A stretch of DNA of 64,000 nucleotides. Origin: Romanomermis culicivorax (lineage: Eukaryota; Nematoda; Enoplea; Mermithida; Mermithidae). The stretch is from contig CAWUHX010000219.1 in assembly GCA_963922205.1 (NCBI GenBank), positions 372,001 through 436,000 of the forward strand. The letters run 5' to 3'. The notes beneath the pieces were generated by a model, which saw only the letters and a list, made by a program, of their open reading frames with translations, had not been told where the DNA came from and did not search any database. The position numbers and the translations under genes are program-made. Below, piece by piece: positions 47,757 through 58,392 of the stretch (the first letter of the stretch is position 1; every line of letters begins with the position of its first letter).

Positions 47757-48336
47757 TGTTGTATTTGTAATTTTGGCCGGGCGTTGATGAATCATGGGCA
47801 GGATTGGGATTCTGAGGTTGCGTCCTTAATGTACGTGTTTCCCACACCCATGTTTACCCGATAACCTAATTACTTGTACTTAAACCCCAACACTAAAATA
47901 TCCCTCCAATTAAAGAAAGTCTGATTTCCTTAATTGTCTCCCTTATTGCGCAAGATCGTAAGGCGAGAGTTTTTCTACCTTTTAAGATTACGCAATAAAA
48001 CACAAAACACTTACGTGCACAAGGTGAAGACGGGCGAGAAAAATAATAACACAATAATCTACTCCCACGCACTGGGATGAAATGAGAAAAGGGAGCTGGG
48101 TGGTGGGAGGCGGCTAATAATATACTAGTGGTGGCCAGCGGGGCGCACAACTAGTACATATAACGAATAAAAATATAACAACAATGATGAATGAGAGAGA
48201 CCAGCGCATGCGTACCGATGTGGGCTACAGTAAGACAGCTGCTAGTGGTCCGCGTTGCTCTCTCCACTCGCCACCTGCGGGCCTCATACGCGCTTTGACA
48301 ATAATGACGAAAATCGGGGGAAAACACACTACAACA
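47757..48336 (-). repeat. 5' LTR
   Basis: 580 bp, TGTTGTA / TACAACA ends, same length as 34611-35190. It would hold the element promoter. The minus strand has an AT-rich TTATATTTTTATTCG run as a possible TATA region. Confidence 0.95.
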
Positions 48337-48524
48337 CCTAAGCCTAAGCCTAAGCCTAAGCCTAAGCCTAAGCCTAAGCCTAAGCCTAAGCCTAAGCCTA
48401 TGCCTAAGCTTAAGCCTAAGCCTAAGCCTAAGCCTAAGCCTAAGCCAAAGCCTAAGCCTAAACTACAGCCTATCCTGAGCCTAAGTTTGCCCAAGCCTAA
48501 GGCTCAGGCTAAGCCTAAAGAGTC
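48337..48524 (-). repeat. right part of the split telomere-type array
   Basis: About 190 bp of CCTAAG units starting exactly at the LTR edge; continues the remnant at 34585-34610. Confidence 0.92.
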
Positions 48525-48599
48525 AATTATACCTGCCTCTTCCAATGGAATGGGACAGAACTGAATACAATCGACAGAATGTAACTGAATGAATGGGGA

Positions 48600-49560
48600 A
48601 TTTTCGTCCCATTCAATTCGGTTGGGAAATATATGGGCCCGTACAAGGAGTGCACAAAAGGTACTCGGGTGCCTTGACTCTGTGGGGCGATACAGGGGGT
48701 GTAGAAAGTATGGTCGACGATGTCATATGATCAAATATTATATAATGTGCGGGGCGATACAGAGGTTGTAGAAAGTAAAGTTGACCATGTAATGCATTCC
48801 AAATTCATTAAACATACCGGGCAATATGGGGGAGTAGAAATTATGCCAAAAGCTTTAACATGTAAAATTTGGCTTCCTCTGTGTGGAAAGTACGCTCGAA
48901 GCTTCAATGAACGAGTAGAAATCAACGTTAATGAGGAAATTATGCTTCTGGTAACCCAGATGTTAAAATTGATGGGGTAATATCTCCCAAAAAATTTTAA
49001 TGCAACCCTTGGAATCTAACGATCTAGTGGTTTTACTCTCATCTTTGGAAAATTTTCACCATAAATTTTGTTCTGGACACAATTTTCACGTATTCTGGAC
49101 ACGTTTTTCAACGATTCCACATGTTCAAGCATTGTTTTGGGGACCTGTTCGGGACACGATTCTTCCGTGTGTTTTTTAATAAAACGTGTCATGTGTGCAC
49201 AAAAATTCTGTGCCAACAAAAATTTTTGTAAAAATTTTGTAAAAAATTAGTAAACCATTAGATTGTTAGATTCTGAGAGTTATATTAAAATTTTTTGCAA
49301 GATATAACAACATATTTCAATGTCGAAGACATTAAAATACTTTCCACGTTGAGGTCATTTTTCACTTGTTGAAGCTCCAAGTGTACTTTCTAAATGGAAG
49401 TTGAATTTTAAATGTTAAAGCCCAATGTTTAACAAATTTGGATGGTACTACCTTATTGACTATACTTTCTACACCCCCTGTATGGCCCAACACATTGTAT
49501 AAATTTGGATTACATTACTTCATCGACCATACTTTCTACAGCCCCAGGTACATTTTCAGA
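48600..49560. repeat. foldback element with TAGAAAGTA / TACTTTCTA arms
   Basis: Left arm has GGGGTGTAGAAAGTATGGTC and GTAGAAAGTAAAG; right arm has TATACTTTCTACACCCCC and CATACTTTCTACAGCCCC. Same family as 26393-27745. Confidence 0.65.
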
Positions 49561-49868
49561 TGATGAATTTGTAAAAAAAAGCAAAGTTTGAGCAGAAATT
49601 TTTGGTTTGGGTCGTCATCAGACGTGCACAGCAAGAATTTTCCAGGTGAAAGGGTCTTCGGACTTCTCATCAAGAAGGGGGTAGGGGTGGGTGAGCAACA
49701 AAAACAAAAGAGTTCCACAAGCATGCTTTTCATACAAAATATGCATCAAAAATATCAAAAAAACAATCTTTGAAAAAGTTCAGGGAGGGGCGTTTGATGA
49801 TTTTTTCAGGCCAGGGAGAAGTGTTCAGGGCCCCAGGTAGGAGGATTTACTTCCCCTGACCCTCCTCT

Positions 49869-50920
49869 ATGTGCATGTCGATCCATTACATCCACGCCAA
49901 CTACCCTCAAGGTGAATATGTGTTTTGGCCAGATCAAGCGAGTGCACAGTATGCCAAAATCGTTTGGAATCCCTTGCAGGTCGAAAATGTGAAATTTGTG
50001 GAAAAGTCTTTAATCCCTGCCTGTGTTTCTGAAGTCATTGAGGGTTTTTGGTCTTATCTGAAGTCCTTGGTCTGCACCCAAGGTTGGCAAGCAAAAACTA
50101 TGCAACAACTGATAACTTGTATAAAGTACTGTTTAAAGAAAATTGATAACTACAGTCGAACACAGTTAATGAACACTCTGGATATTGAGCATTTACGCTT
50201 AATAAACACACTGTAGCACAGTCCCAACTCAATTTTTCTTATATGTTGATAATACGGTTAATGAGCACATGGTTAACGGATAATGAACACACCTGGTAGA
50301 ATCTCTGCATATCTTGATACACGTTAAATTCTACGTTTAATGAACACATGTTGACGGATATTGAACACGCTTTAATCTACGCTTAGTAAACACGATGTGT
50401 GCAGATAATATGTACACTTTATCGATTACAGAAACTTCCAGAAACTTCTAGAAACATCTTAATGCAACACAACGTCTTGTCTTGTTGTCTTGGTGCTATT
50501 GTACATTGCTTTTTTTCTTGTGTCAAGTGTGTCATGCCGCCTGTCAAAAAGAATGTTGTTTCGCTTGAAACAAAGCTTAAGATTATCAACGATTGTCAGA
50601 AATTTTCTGTTTTCAAAGGAATCCTCTGATGAAATACTTGCCTCCGTAAATTCTATTGATGATTTTATGGATACAAGTCATATTGCTTCGTTGAAACAGT
50701 CTAAAATAACGTCATTTATTAAATGATGATAAGTGATTCATGTTGATGTAAAATTTATGTTGAATTTTATGGAGTTCTGATAATGAACACTTACGGATAG
50801 TAAACACTTTTATTTCAGTCCGCTCGGGATGTTCATTAACCATGTTCGACTGTATATTGTACAGAAGTTGGCTGTACAACAAATAGAGTCATTGAAGCTT
50901 GTAATTAGCCCTATATTATA
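49869..50920 (+). pseudogene. mariner/Tc1-like transposase remnant, split by a pogo-like element
   Basis: C-terminal part of a DDE transposase: YVFWPDQASAQYAK, then EGFWSYLKSLV and QGWQAKTMQQLITCIKYCL. The FWPD...HYA, FW and GWxAKT signatures are those of mariner/Tc1 relatives. The frame is interrupted at 50151 by another element. Joining across it with one TA restores a continuous frame (KIDN then YIVQKLAVQQIESLK) to TAG near 50920. No N-terminal catalytic part was found upstream. Confidence 0.75.
50153..50852 (+). mobile_element. pogo/Tigger-like deletion derivative, TA target duplication
   Basis: 700 bp with terminal inverted repeats CAGTCGAACA...GTTAATGAACA (left) and the reverse complement at the right end, flanked by TA on both sides. 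Inside, 50534-50726 encodes a CENP-B/pogo-type N-terminus (MPPVKKNVVSLETKLKIIND) and, after a frame break, a tail ending SLKQSKITSFIK, like Tigger C-termini. The DDE core is missing. Several internal GATATTGAACAC-like units repeat the end sequence. Confidence 0.75.
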
Positions 50921-51078
50921 GGGTTTTTCTTGCTCTTCAACTTTATACATTGATTGTCCTATGATAAAGATTGGAATTGTAAAAAACGACCTTCTATATT
51001 TGTCCTGATTTTTATCAGACACCCTTTAATAAATATTATCAAATAAAATTAAATAAAATTATAGCAGAATATTCAATC

Positions 51079-51084
51079 TTTATT
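51079..51084 (-). terminator. poly(A) signal AATAAA of the 1,664-codon gene
   Basis: Minus strand AATAAA starts about 32 bases after the stop codon, at a normal place for a eukaryotic 3' end. Confidence 0.6.
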
Positions 51085-51115
51085 CAAAATCTAAAATAAA
51101 CACACACAAAAACTG

Positions 51116-54100
51116 CTATGGATATTTTGAAGCCAATTCGCTTAATTCGGCAATATCTCGAGCATTTTTAATTTCATTCAACCTTAACATGAAATTCCAT
51201 TCTTGATATTTACTCTTTATAACCAACGATTGAAGTTTCGACCAATGGAAAAAATTTTCAATGAATATTGTACACAAGTTTTTCATGTCATAGGATGCTA
51301 TCACAGCTACGTTTGTCAAAATCAACGATTTATGATTAACATGGTAAAATTCTAAATGATCAATTGTTGCATTTATGTATAATATTTGAAACCATTCTAT
51401 GTTGCTTTGCGTAATAAATAAAAGATTATAATTTTCGTTATAAGTTATGATAGTGGGTTCTAATTTGTTCTGCAAATAACGTTCAATAGGATCATAGAAT
51501 TTTGATGTATTGGTCATCAAACTGATATTTTTAGCGAATTGACTATAATTGATTGCAGCAGGTAATATTTCATAGATTTCCAGTTTACTGTAACTTTGTA
51601 TTTTGATATTTTTGTAAGATTTGAATGCATCAACAATCAAAATTTCGCCGATTCTGTTCACAAGGATTCCATCTTGATTTTCTTCTGAAACAATAATTAT
51701 TAAATGATTCGCTTGAGTTTCAGCATTCAAATACAAGTTGCTATAATTTTGCAATTGATTTATTATAAGATTGAAGTCTATAGTCAACTTAGCTAAATGG
51801 ATATGCAAAGTTATAGGTGGGAATTTCAAGGCACCAGATTGAATACTTGCATTCATGAGTAGGAGATTTTTACTTTTATCATTTAAAATCAAATTTGATT
51901 TGTGATCTAATGTGTTATGCATTACATGTAAATTATTGTTGTCTATGTTCCCATGAGTGAAAATCATTGATTCATTATCCAAGCTAGAATAGATGATAAA
52001 AGATATTGATAATTGCTTAATTTTATCCGAATAGAGTCTAATTATTTCTTCCATAGTTTTAATACTGTACATGGTCATAATCGGTATTGTATTGTTTATC
52101 AATATTGAGCAGTTATCTGCAAAAGTTACTTCAAAATTTGCCAACCTGTTACTATGTATTTTAATTATTTCCTCCAATTTGGTAAATTGAAGACCAATTG
52201 AATATGTTTCATTATCAATTTTATAAAAATTAAGTTTCTGTAAATTTAATAGACTGTCCATAATGTATAATGTATGATGAGACTTCGCTATTTTCATATG
52301 AATTCTAGAATGTTCATCAATTTCTACCAAGTAAATAAACTTCCCATTCTCAGCTTGATTGTCCAATTCAGCATTACCTTGCAAAACAAATGTTAAATTG
52401 TAGAAGCAATCATCATTTTTTGGTATTCTAATGATATCTGGATGACTGGAATTGCCACCCTGACTTTGAACTCTTCTCATTCGGCAAGAGCAATTTATTA
52501 AATCAGTGGCATTTTTCCCAAATATGAATTCTTCGAAATTGAGGAATGTGATATTTCTTCCTTCAATGGGCCATTCAATACTTCCACTCATCGAAATATC
52601 CAGCGTATCAAAGCCTTCACCACCATCCAATATGCCCTGTATGCGGGAACTTTGCAGGATGAATTTGTCGTCCAAGATACCTCCTTGAACAAATTTCAAA
52701 CCTTGCTCAAAATAGAAGACATTGGCTTTGTTTGGAAAACCAAAAACAGTGTCTACTCCAGCAGCACCAAGTTGAAAAAAGACAGACTTCATATTCGAAG
52801 GGTCATGTTTTTGTACAGCAAATGTCTTATGGCACACATAAGTGAAGGCTTCATGACTTTCCTTACCCAGATGGGCTAAATCTCGAAATGCTTGCACTTT
52901 ATTACCAGTTAAATACTCTTTGGATATGGTGAAAAAACTACTGATGTTGATGAAAAACTTTTCCACTTTATCCAACCATGTTTCGGGCAAAATTTCATCA
53001 TTTTCAAAATGTAAGGGACATTCAATGTTGTACCCATTCGGACCTAGAGGAGATGCTCGACTGACTTTGACCAATGCCTTTTCCCTAAAGTCGATATAGG
53101 CCGTAGGCCGCATTTTCATTTCACGATTCCGAAGTTCACCAGCTCTTACAACAATAGTATCAAATGTATTGTGCGAAACCAGCCACAATATTCCATTTTT
53201 CATAATTTCTTGATTAGCCAACTTTTCGTCCATTAAGTGTTTGATATTTGCAGCAGGATCCAAGTGCAATAAAGCCCTCATTGACTCGTCCATACTTTCT
53301 CGATCATCAAGTTTGATAATGTGATCAATGCGTTGAATTTGTTCAATTGCTTGATATACATTCAAACCTATGATGATCGCTGCACCAAGGATTGAACCAA
53401 TGGGAGTTGCAATTGCAGCAATACCAGCTGATGCTAGACTCTCGATGCCTATTGTCACTGCATCTATCGCCAAAAAAGCTCCATCTACAGCCATAGCTAC
53501 TTCGGATGACTTATCATTGCTATTTTTTACATAATTTATTGTATTAGATATGAAATCTTCTAGAATGTACAGCGAGATTGCTCTCCCAACACCGAAACTG
53601 AGTACTTTTGTAGCATAGCCGGAAAATGCAGCACTTTTGGCCAGTAATGCTTCACTCTTCTGGGCTAATAGTTCGCCAATTTTGGGAGAAAATATTGTAG
53701 TAGCTAAAAAGCCTGCATCTTTCGCAACTGCTATTTTCTTTCCGTGAACTGTATCTGTGATTAAATCTCGCAACATATAGCCCATCATGGCAAAATTAGC
53801 CAAATTAGCGATATCTTTCAAAGCAATTAGTTCTTGTACAGTCTTTTTGGGCATGTCTTCGACATATTCCAATTGCTCCTTTTTCCTTAAAATATCGAGG
53901 CACATTTGCACGCCATGTCGCTTCCTTCGAACGATGTTACATTCACGTAATAAGTCATCTTGAGTGAATAATATACCTTGCAAACGATCTCCATTATTGA
54001 TTATAATGTTCATATGTTGGTGATCCTCCTTTGCCCATTTTAGCATATCCAACATGGCTTCTGAGCCGATATCCATGTTTTCTTCTTCGTTGTTAAATTT

Positions 54101-56110
54101 AAAATTGACCGTGACATACACATTCTTCGGTAGTTCCCTTGTTGGCAAAATTTCGTTATCCAAAAAAGAGGCATCTTCTTCTGCGTTCTTCAGAAATGTA
54201 TATTGGGTAGTGGACAATCTATTTTTCAATGGTAAAACATTTTTAGCATAGCGCTCATTGACGAACAATCCATCCAATACTGCTTGGAAACACAATGTCG
54301 GTGATTGGGGTATATTCAGCAAATGTTTGAATGTTTGCATAAAAGCTGTCAAACGTTCGGTGAACACATCAGGTGATACCCTTAGCAGATCTGGTGATAG
54401 GTAGTCAATTTTTTGCAAATCGTACCCACTGCTCGCTGCATCAAAATTCGACCTTTGAACATCAATGGATCTTTTAATTTTAATATATCCGTCATTGTCT
54501 TGAACGACTTCTTGGAAAATATTGACTATATTTGTATCACAATGAACACGTGTTCTAGGATAGAATCGGCCTTTAGCATTTTGAAAATTCAGAATAACGA
54601 ATTTTTTCTTCGGCGACTGCAGAAGATAGGACGTGGCTGATTGTTGCAGTGTTGTTTTGGGACGCATCTCATAAATTTCGTATCCATTGTCTTTGACGGA
54701 AGCGAAATAACCCAAGAAAAATCTACTCAAGTACATTACAGCGGGCTCTTCATACACTAAAGCTGATGGTTGTAAAGAATCGAGTAAACTTTCCACAAAG
54801 GATCCCAACGAATAATAATCTTTGGCCAACATTTTTTGTACTAATGCATTTCTATTCGGCATTATTTCTTCGCTAATTAAACAATCATCATCCAGCAAGT
54901 CGATTGACATCAACAAAAAAGAGTCCATGGGCGACTTTTTCAATTGGCATTCTGCTAGTGCTTGAGATGGTGGCTTTTCTGTCGAGAATGAAATCACAAT
55001 TTGCTGTTGCTTCAATATATCCAATGGTTCAAAAATCAACATGTAGGAAGTCAATTCTTCGATGTTCGAATTGTAATCTTGAATGTTTTCGTCTCCAGGT
55101 AAGTATTGTATTAACCGAATTTGATCAGCTACAGGATTGATGCCATTCAAGCCCAAAAGTAGCCCCAGTGTGAATCCAGATTCACGTGCTTCACTTTTGT
55201 CATCTGGATATCCGAGGACGGCTGTCGTTAAAGTGTAAATATGGCTCGTTTTTTCCAGTAAATTTCTGACGGCATCACGATCGCCACGATTCCCATTATC
55301 ATAGATGGCCTTGAAGCTTTGGCTTATTACGTCTGACCATTCTTCACCACATGCAAAAATTATCCCATCGAGCAAGGCTAATGTATTATGTTCAAAATTT
55401 ACTTTCAGTGTGTCTGAAATCGAATTTATTTTCCCAATAAGGCCGAGCATTTTGACGTTCCTCATCATTATTTTCTCGGCATATATCTCCCGGATAGTAA
55501 ACAATCTACTCGAGCCAGTCTTGCTTTTCTGAAGAATGTATTCTTTGATGTCCATTTTATACTCTAATAATGTATCACGTTGACTCTTCAAGTAATCATC
55601 TACAACTCTTCTATCGTGAAGCCCATAGTCCATATCGACCATATATTTCGAAAGAAATGCGGCAAATGTTGTCGATGTATCAATTTTGTGGAGTTTCAAC
55701 TCGTCTTCGTAGATATCATAAACCCATTTTTTCAATTCATTAAAATTTATTAGGAGACCCAGTTGCTCATATTCACTATTTGTCATTAGTCGCGGAACAT
55801 CGGTTTCAAATTTTCCCAAGTAAAATGTTCGCACACGCATTTTTTTGTCCTTAGTCAATATGATCATTTTTACCATTTTAAATTCGTTGTACCAGGCAAA
55901 AAATGATCGATCGATTTTGAATTTGTCTCGTCCCTGTTTTGAAGCAAAAATTGTCGCCAAACCCAGATAAACGTGTACAAAAAATGATGCATCATAATGG
56001 CCGATCTTGGTATTCTCTAATAAAAATTCGCTGAATAGTACATCAAATGATGGTACATTAGTATCTCCACCATAAAGTAAAGAGCCTGCCAGCAGATGCA
56101 ATCTATCCAT
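51116..56110 (-). CDS. intronless 1,664-residue protein with hydrophobic segment and RTX-like patch; toxin-like layout
   Basis: One uninterrupted frame from ATG 56110 to the stop at 51116. Seen: no signal peptide; a mostly helical, charged N-terminal 700 residues without a motif I can name; a Gly/Ala/Ile-rich hydrophobic stretch at about 893-925 (SAGIAAIATPIGSILGAAII); then a soluble part with ECPLHF; then at about 1140-1175 repeats such as NVFYFEQGLKFVQGG and LDGGEGFDTLDIS, like hemolysin-type Ca-binding/adhesin units; a CSC motif at about 1205; and a 450-residue Asn/Ile/Leu-rich tail in which KLEEIIKIHS and TMEEIIRLYS (about 45 residues apart) look like repeats. The order hydrophobic translocation-like segment then RTX-like patch recalls large bacterial pore-forming/translocating toxins (TcdA/TcdB-pore type). 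That likeness and a horizontal origin are inference. The poly(A) signal and clean frame suggest a working nuclear gene. Function unknown. Confidence 0.7.
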   Translation of the reverse strand: MDRLHLLAGSLLYGGDTNVPSFDVLFSEFLLENTKIGHYDASFFVHVYLGLATIFASKQGRDKFKIDRSFFAWYNEFKMVKMIILTKDKKMRVRTFYLGKFETDVPRLMTNSEYEQLGLLINFNELKKWVYDIYEDELKLHKIDTSTTFAAFLSKYMVDMDYGLHDRRVVDDYLKSQRDTLLEYKMDIKEYILQKSKTGSSRLFTIREIYAEKIMMRNVKMLGLIGKINSISDTLKVNFEHNTLALLDGIIFACGEEWSDVISQSFKAIYDNGNRGDRDAVRNLLEKTSHIYTLTTAVLGYPDDKSEARESGFTLGLLLGLNGINPVADQIRLIQYLPGDENIQDYNSNIEELTSYMLIFEPLDILKQQQIVISFSTEKPPSQALAECQLKKSPMDSFLLMSIDLLDDDCLISEEIMPNRNALVQKMLAKDYYSLGSFVESLLDSLQPSALVYEEPAVMYLSRFFLGYFASVKDNGYEIYEMRPKTTLQQSATSYLLQSPKKKFVILNFQNAKGRFYPRTRVHCDTNIVNIFQEVVQDNDGYIKIKRSIDVQRSNFDAASSGYDLQKIDYLSPDLLRVSPDVFTERLTAFMQTFKHLLNIPQSPTLCFQAVLDGLFVNERYAKNVLPLKNRLSTTQYTFLKNAEEDASFLDNEILPTRELPKNVYVTVNFKFNNEEENMDIGSEAMLDMLKWAKEDHQHMNIIINNGDRLQGILFTQDDLLRECNIVRRKRHGVQMCLDILRKKEQLEYVEDMPKKTVQELIALKDIANLANFAMMGYMLRDLITDTVHGKKIAVAKDAGFLATTIFSPKIGELLAQKSEALLAKSAAFSGYATKVLSFGVGRAISLYILEDFISNTINYVKNSNDKSSEVAMAVDGAFLAIDAVTIGIESLASAGIAAIATPIGSILGAAIIIGLNVYQAIEQIQRIDHIIKLDDRESMDESMRALLHLDPAANIKHLMDEKLANQEIMKNGILWLVSHNTFDTIVVRAGELRNREMKMRPTAYIDFREKALVKVSRASPLGPNGYNIECPLHFENDEILPETWLDKVEKFFINISSFFTISKEYLTGNKVQAFRDLAHLGKESHEAFTYVCHKTFAVQKHDPSNMKSVFFQLGAAGVDTVFGFPNKANVFYFEQGLKFVQGGILDDKFILQSSRIQGILDGGEGFDTLDISMSGSIEWPIEGRNITFLNFEEFIFGKNATDLINCSCRMRRVQSQGGNSSHPDIIRIPKNDDCFYNLTFVLQGNAELDNQAENGKFIYLVEIDEHSRIHMKIAKSHHTLYIMDSLLNLQKLNFYKIDNETYSIGLQFTKLEEIIKIHSNRLANFEVTFADNCSILINNTIPIMTMYSIKTMEEIIRLYSDKIKQLSISFIIYSSLDNESMIFTHGNIDNNNLHVMHNTLDHKSNLILNDKSKNLLLMNASIQSGALKFPPITLHIHLAKLTIDFNLIINQLQNYSNLYLNAETQANHLIIIVSEENQDGILVNRIGEILIVDAFKSYKNIKIQSYSKLEIYEILPAAINYSQFAKNISLMTNTSKFYDPIERYLQNKLEPTIITYNENYNLLFITQSNIEWFQILYINATIDHLEFYHVNHKSLILTNVAVIASYDMKNLCTIFIENFFHWSKLQSLVIKSKYQEWNFMLRLNEIKNARDIAELSELASKYP

Positions 56111-56623
56111 TGTATCTCACACAATGCCTTAGTAGAACAAAGAATATAAAATAACAATCCTTTGATAAATATTCACTTGCTTTGTCACATGAGAAAATGC
56201 ATCAGCGGATTTTGTTTGTATAACTTGAATACATGTTCACAATACTACCTCTGATATGAAAATGACATGACAAGTAGCAGCATGCAAGAACTGTAAAACA
56301 TGATTGTTCCATGAGCAGAAATTGAAGAACAATTTTACATAGACATGTTCAAGCTTTAAGTTATCTAAATAGCTTTGTGAATGAGACATTTAAATTCTGC
56401 ATGCTGCTCAGGATTCAGATGACGCATTCATACTTTTTTCTACTTGTCCCAATCACTCTTGTCCCTCTGTGAATTTTCATCCCTACTTTTTTCTGGATAT
56501 AATTTGAGATAGATAAAAATTCAACTTTATACAGTAAGGACCGAGTTGTTCCTGTTGAGAGTGGTCACAGCAACCACCTCAACTACGAATTGTTGCAAAA
56601 AAAAAGAGAGCACCTTTCCCGTT

Positions 56624-56696
56624 GCTCGGTTGGCTCAGTTGGTTAGAGCGTGCGGACGGTAGCCGCAAGGTCCTGGGTTCAAGTCCCAAACCGAGC
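56624..56696 (+). tRNA. tRNA-like head of SINE-A unit 1 (GGT loop)
   Basis: 73 nt, acceptor GCTCGGT / ACCGAGC fully paired, D-arm with TGGCTCAGTTGG (A box), anticodon stem TGCGG / CCGCA with loop ACGGTAG (GGT at 34-36), and T-arm GGTTCAAGTCC (B box) with one stem mismatch. Position 33 is C, not the near-universal T. Since it heads a repeated unit, a SINE promoter is more likely than a working tRNA-Thr gene. Confidence 0.55.
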
Positions 56697-56854
56697 CTAA
56701 CTTTTATTGAAGCCCTGAGTGGCGGGAAGAGGTTGCCTCCACACTGGTGGCCCTTGATGGTCCGTCAAACTCGACGGCGGAGGGATGTTGAGAGTGGTCA
56801 CAGCAACCACCTCAACTACAAATTGTTGCAAAAAAAGAGAGCACCTTTCCCGTT

Positions 56855-56927
56855 GCTCGGTTGGCTCAGTTGGTTAGAGCGTGCGGACGGTAGCCGCATG
56901 GTCCTGGGTTCAAGTCCCAGACCGAGC
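56855..56927 (+). tRNA. tRNA-like head of SINE-A unit 2 (GGT loop)
   Basis: Same as unit 1 with a perfectly paired T stem (CTGGG / CCCAG). C at position 33 again. Structure complete; functional status uncertain. Confidence 0.55.
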
Positions 56928-56984
56928 CTAACTTTTACTGAAGCCCTGAGTAGCAGGAAAAGATTGCCTCAACATTCCAAAAAA

Positions 56985-57095
56985 CATACGGTGAATCCTC
57001 CTCTATAAGTCACCCTTGAGTTGAAGTCACATCTGAAATTAGTAGGATTCCCCTACAGGTCACCCTTGAGTATATGTCGCCCCAGAAATTAATAG
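56985..57095 (+). repeat. AAGTCACCCTTGAGT repeat, also at 58265-58320 and 60540-60600
   Basis: TATAAGTCACCCTTGAGT and AGTATATGTCGCCCC units; relatives CTATAAGTCACCCTCAAGT (58280) and GTTGCCCTCAAGTATAAGTC (60571). They may be ends of an unclassified element. Confidence 0.45.
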
Positions 57096-57099
57096 TATC

Positions 57100-58390
57100 A
57101 CATGTCAATCAACTCAGCAACACCACGTGATTCCTTTTTATGTTGGTATTTCATCATTTTTGATCGTTTTGTTATTTTTGTCATTTTGTCTTCATTTCTG
57201 TACCTACATTTGTCTTATCGACAGTGAGTTCCTCAAAGAGCACTCCTTGCTCACAGCTATTTTCGTCACATCACATGCCTTTGAGTCAACAAATCGAGTG
57301 GTTGATAGCTGTGGGAATTTCTGCTAAAGACATTCATATGTTTTGCATAGGTACTAAGTCGCCATAAATGCTGAGCATATTCCAATTGGCCACTTTCCTA
57401 TGTGCACAGTGCCCTGCCCTGGAAAAATAACTTTTGCAGGCATTGGCCTGGGCATCATCAACCCTGTCCCAAGTTTGCTGTGTATATGCTCAAGTATACG
57501 CTCAAGTGTACATAATTGTGTGTTGCTCTGTTTTATCATCTTTTTTGGACCAATCACTTTTTGCTGTTGGCCTTTTTCTGAGCTCTCTTGCTCCATTCTT
57601 TTCAGTTGTTATTGGACCTTTTAGTGTCCATCTGCGCTCTTCTTAGTGCTCTTTGCATCATCCGTAATTTGCATATTTTTCTTTTGATCACTTATTCCAT
57701 CAACTGTCAATCGCCTACCCATTGATTTTATATTTCCAATAAATCGTACGTCATAGCTCAAGCTCGTGCCTCTTCTCTCTGCCATAGCAGTCCACCATGT
57801 CGGCCCCTGTCTTACACTAGCCATCTGTCTCAACCCGTTTTTACCTGATTGTACCCATAGCCATTTCCCCCTACAAGACTAGGTAAGTTCCAGGCCATGT
57901 TAGTAGTTAGGTCGATTAAGGGTGTTTCCTCCATAGTCGGTACTCCTCCACAGCTCCCACTCTTCTATCAGCAACACCCCTCCCTGAGGTTGGTCAAGAG
58001 GGATCTTTGGTTCACAACCAGTATCTTAATGCCCAGGTCCTCCCACAGATGACCTTATCAATCGTCCACACTCACTGGACCAATGTTCACCCCCAACCTG
58101 GTGGGATTATCCTTACCTACAGTAATAAACCCCTAAAGCACTGCCACAGTACCTATAGTTCCTTTTACAGCCAGTACTCACCAGGTTAGGTTAAAAGGGG
58201 AGCCAACACCACAGTCCCAGGCCCCACAACCCTATTTAGTGTGACATGGCTTCCATTTTATGTGACTATGGCATTGAGCTATAAGTCACCCTCAAGTATA
58301 AGTTGCATCTGATCTGTGCAATGCAGGTTTACAACCTGAGATCTCATATGGTCCTGAATACAAAGTATAATGCAATCCTTTCTTTTTAGT
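57100..58390. other. intergenic stretch, nothing recognised
   Basis: No coding region or structural RNA supported on either strand. Confidence 0.4.
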
Positions 58391-58392
58391 TG

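Larger units (their letters stand above)
34611..48336 (-). mobile_element. full-length Ty3/Gypsy-type LTR retrotransposon with an extra third ORF
   Basis: 13.7 kb element on the minus strand. It has two 580-bp LTRs, a PBS, a PPT, gag, pro, RT, RNase H, integrase, and a 4.5 kb third frame in the env position. Pol order (PR-RT-RH-IN) is that of Ty3/Gypsy. By eye the LTRs differ at about 25 of 580 positions. The copy carries eight in-frame stops and several frameshifts, so it cannot make its proteins as it stands. It interrupts a telomere-type array 494 bp upstream of the astacin start codon, in the same orientation as that gene. Confidence 0.92.
56548..56960 (+). repeat. SINE-A: two tandem tRNA-headed units
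   Basis: Two units of about 230 bp, each GTTGAGAGTGGTCACAGC..., an A-rich run, a tRNA-like head, then CCTAACTTTTAYTGAAGCC. A third, partial copy lies at 14800-14910. Confidence 0.8.
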
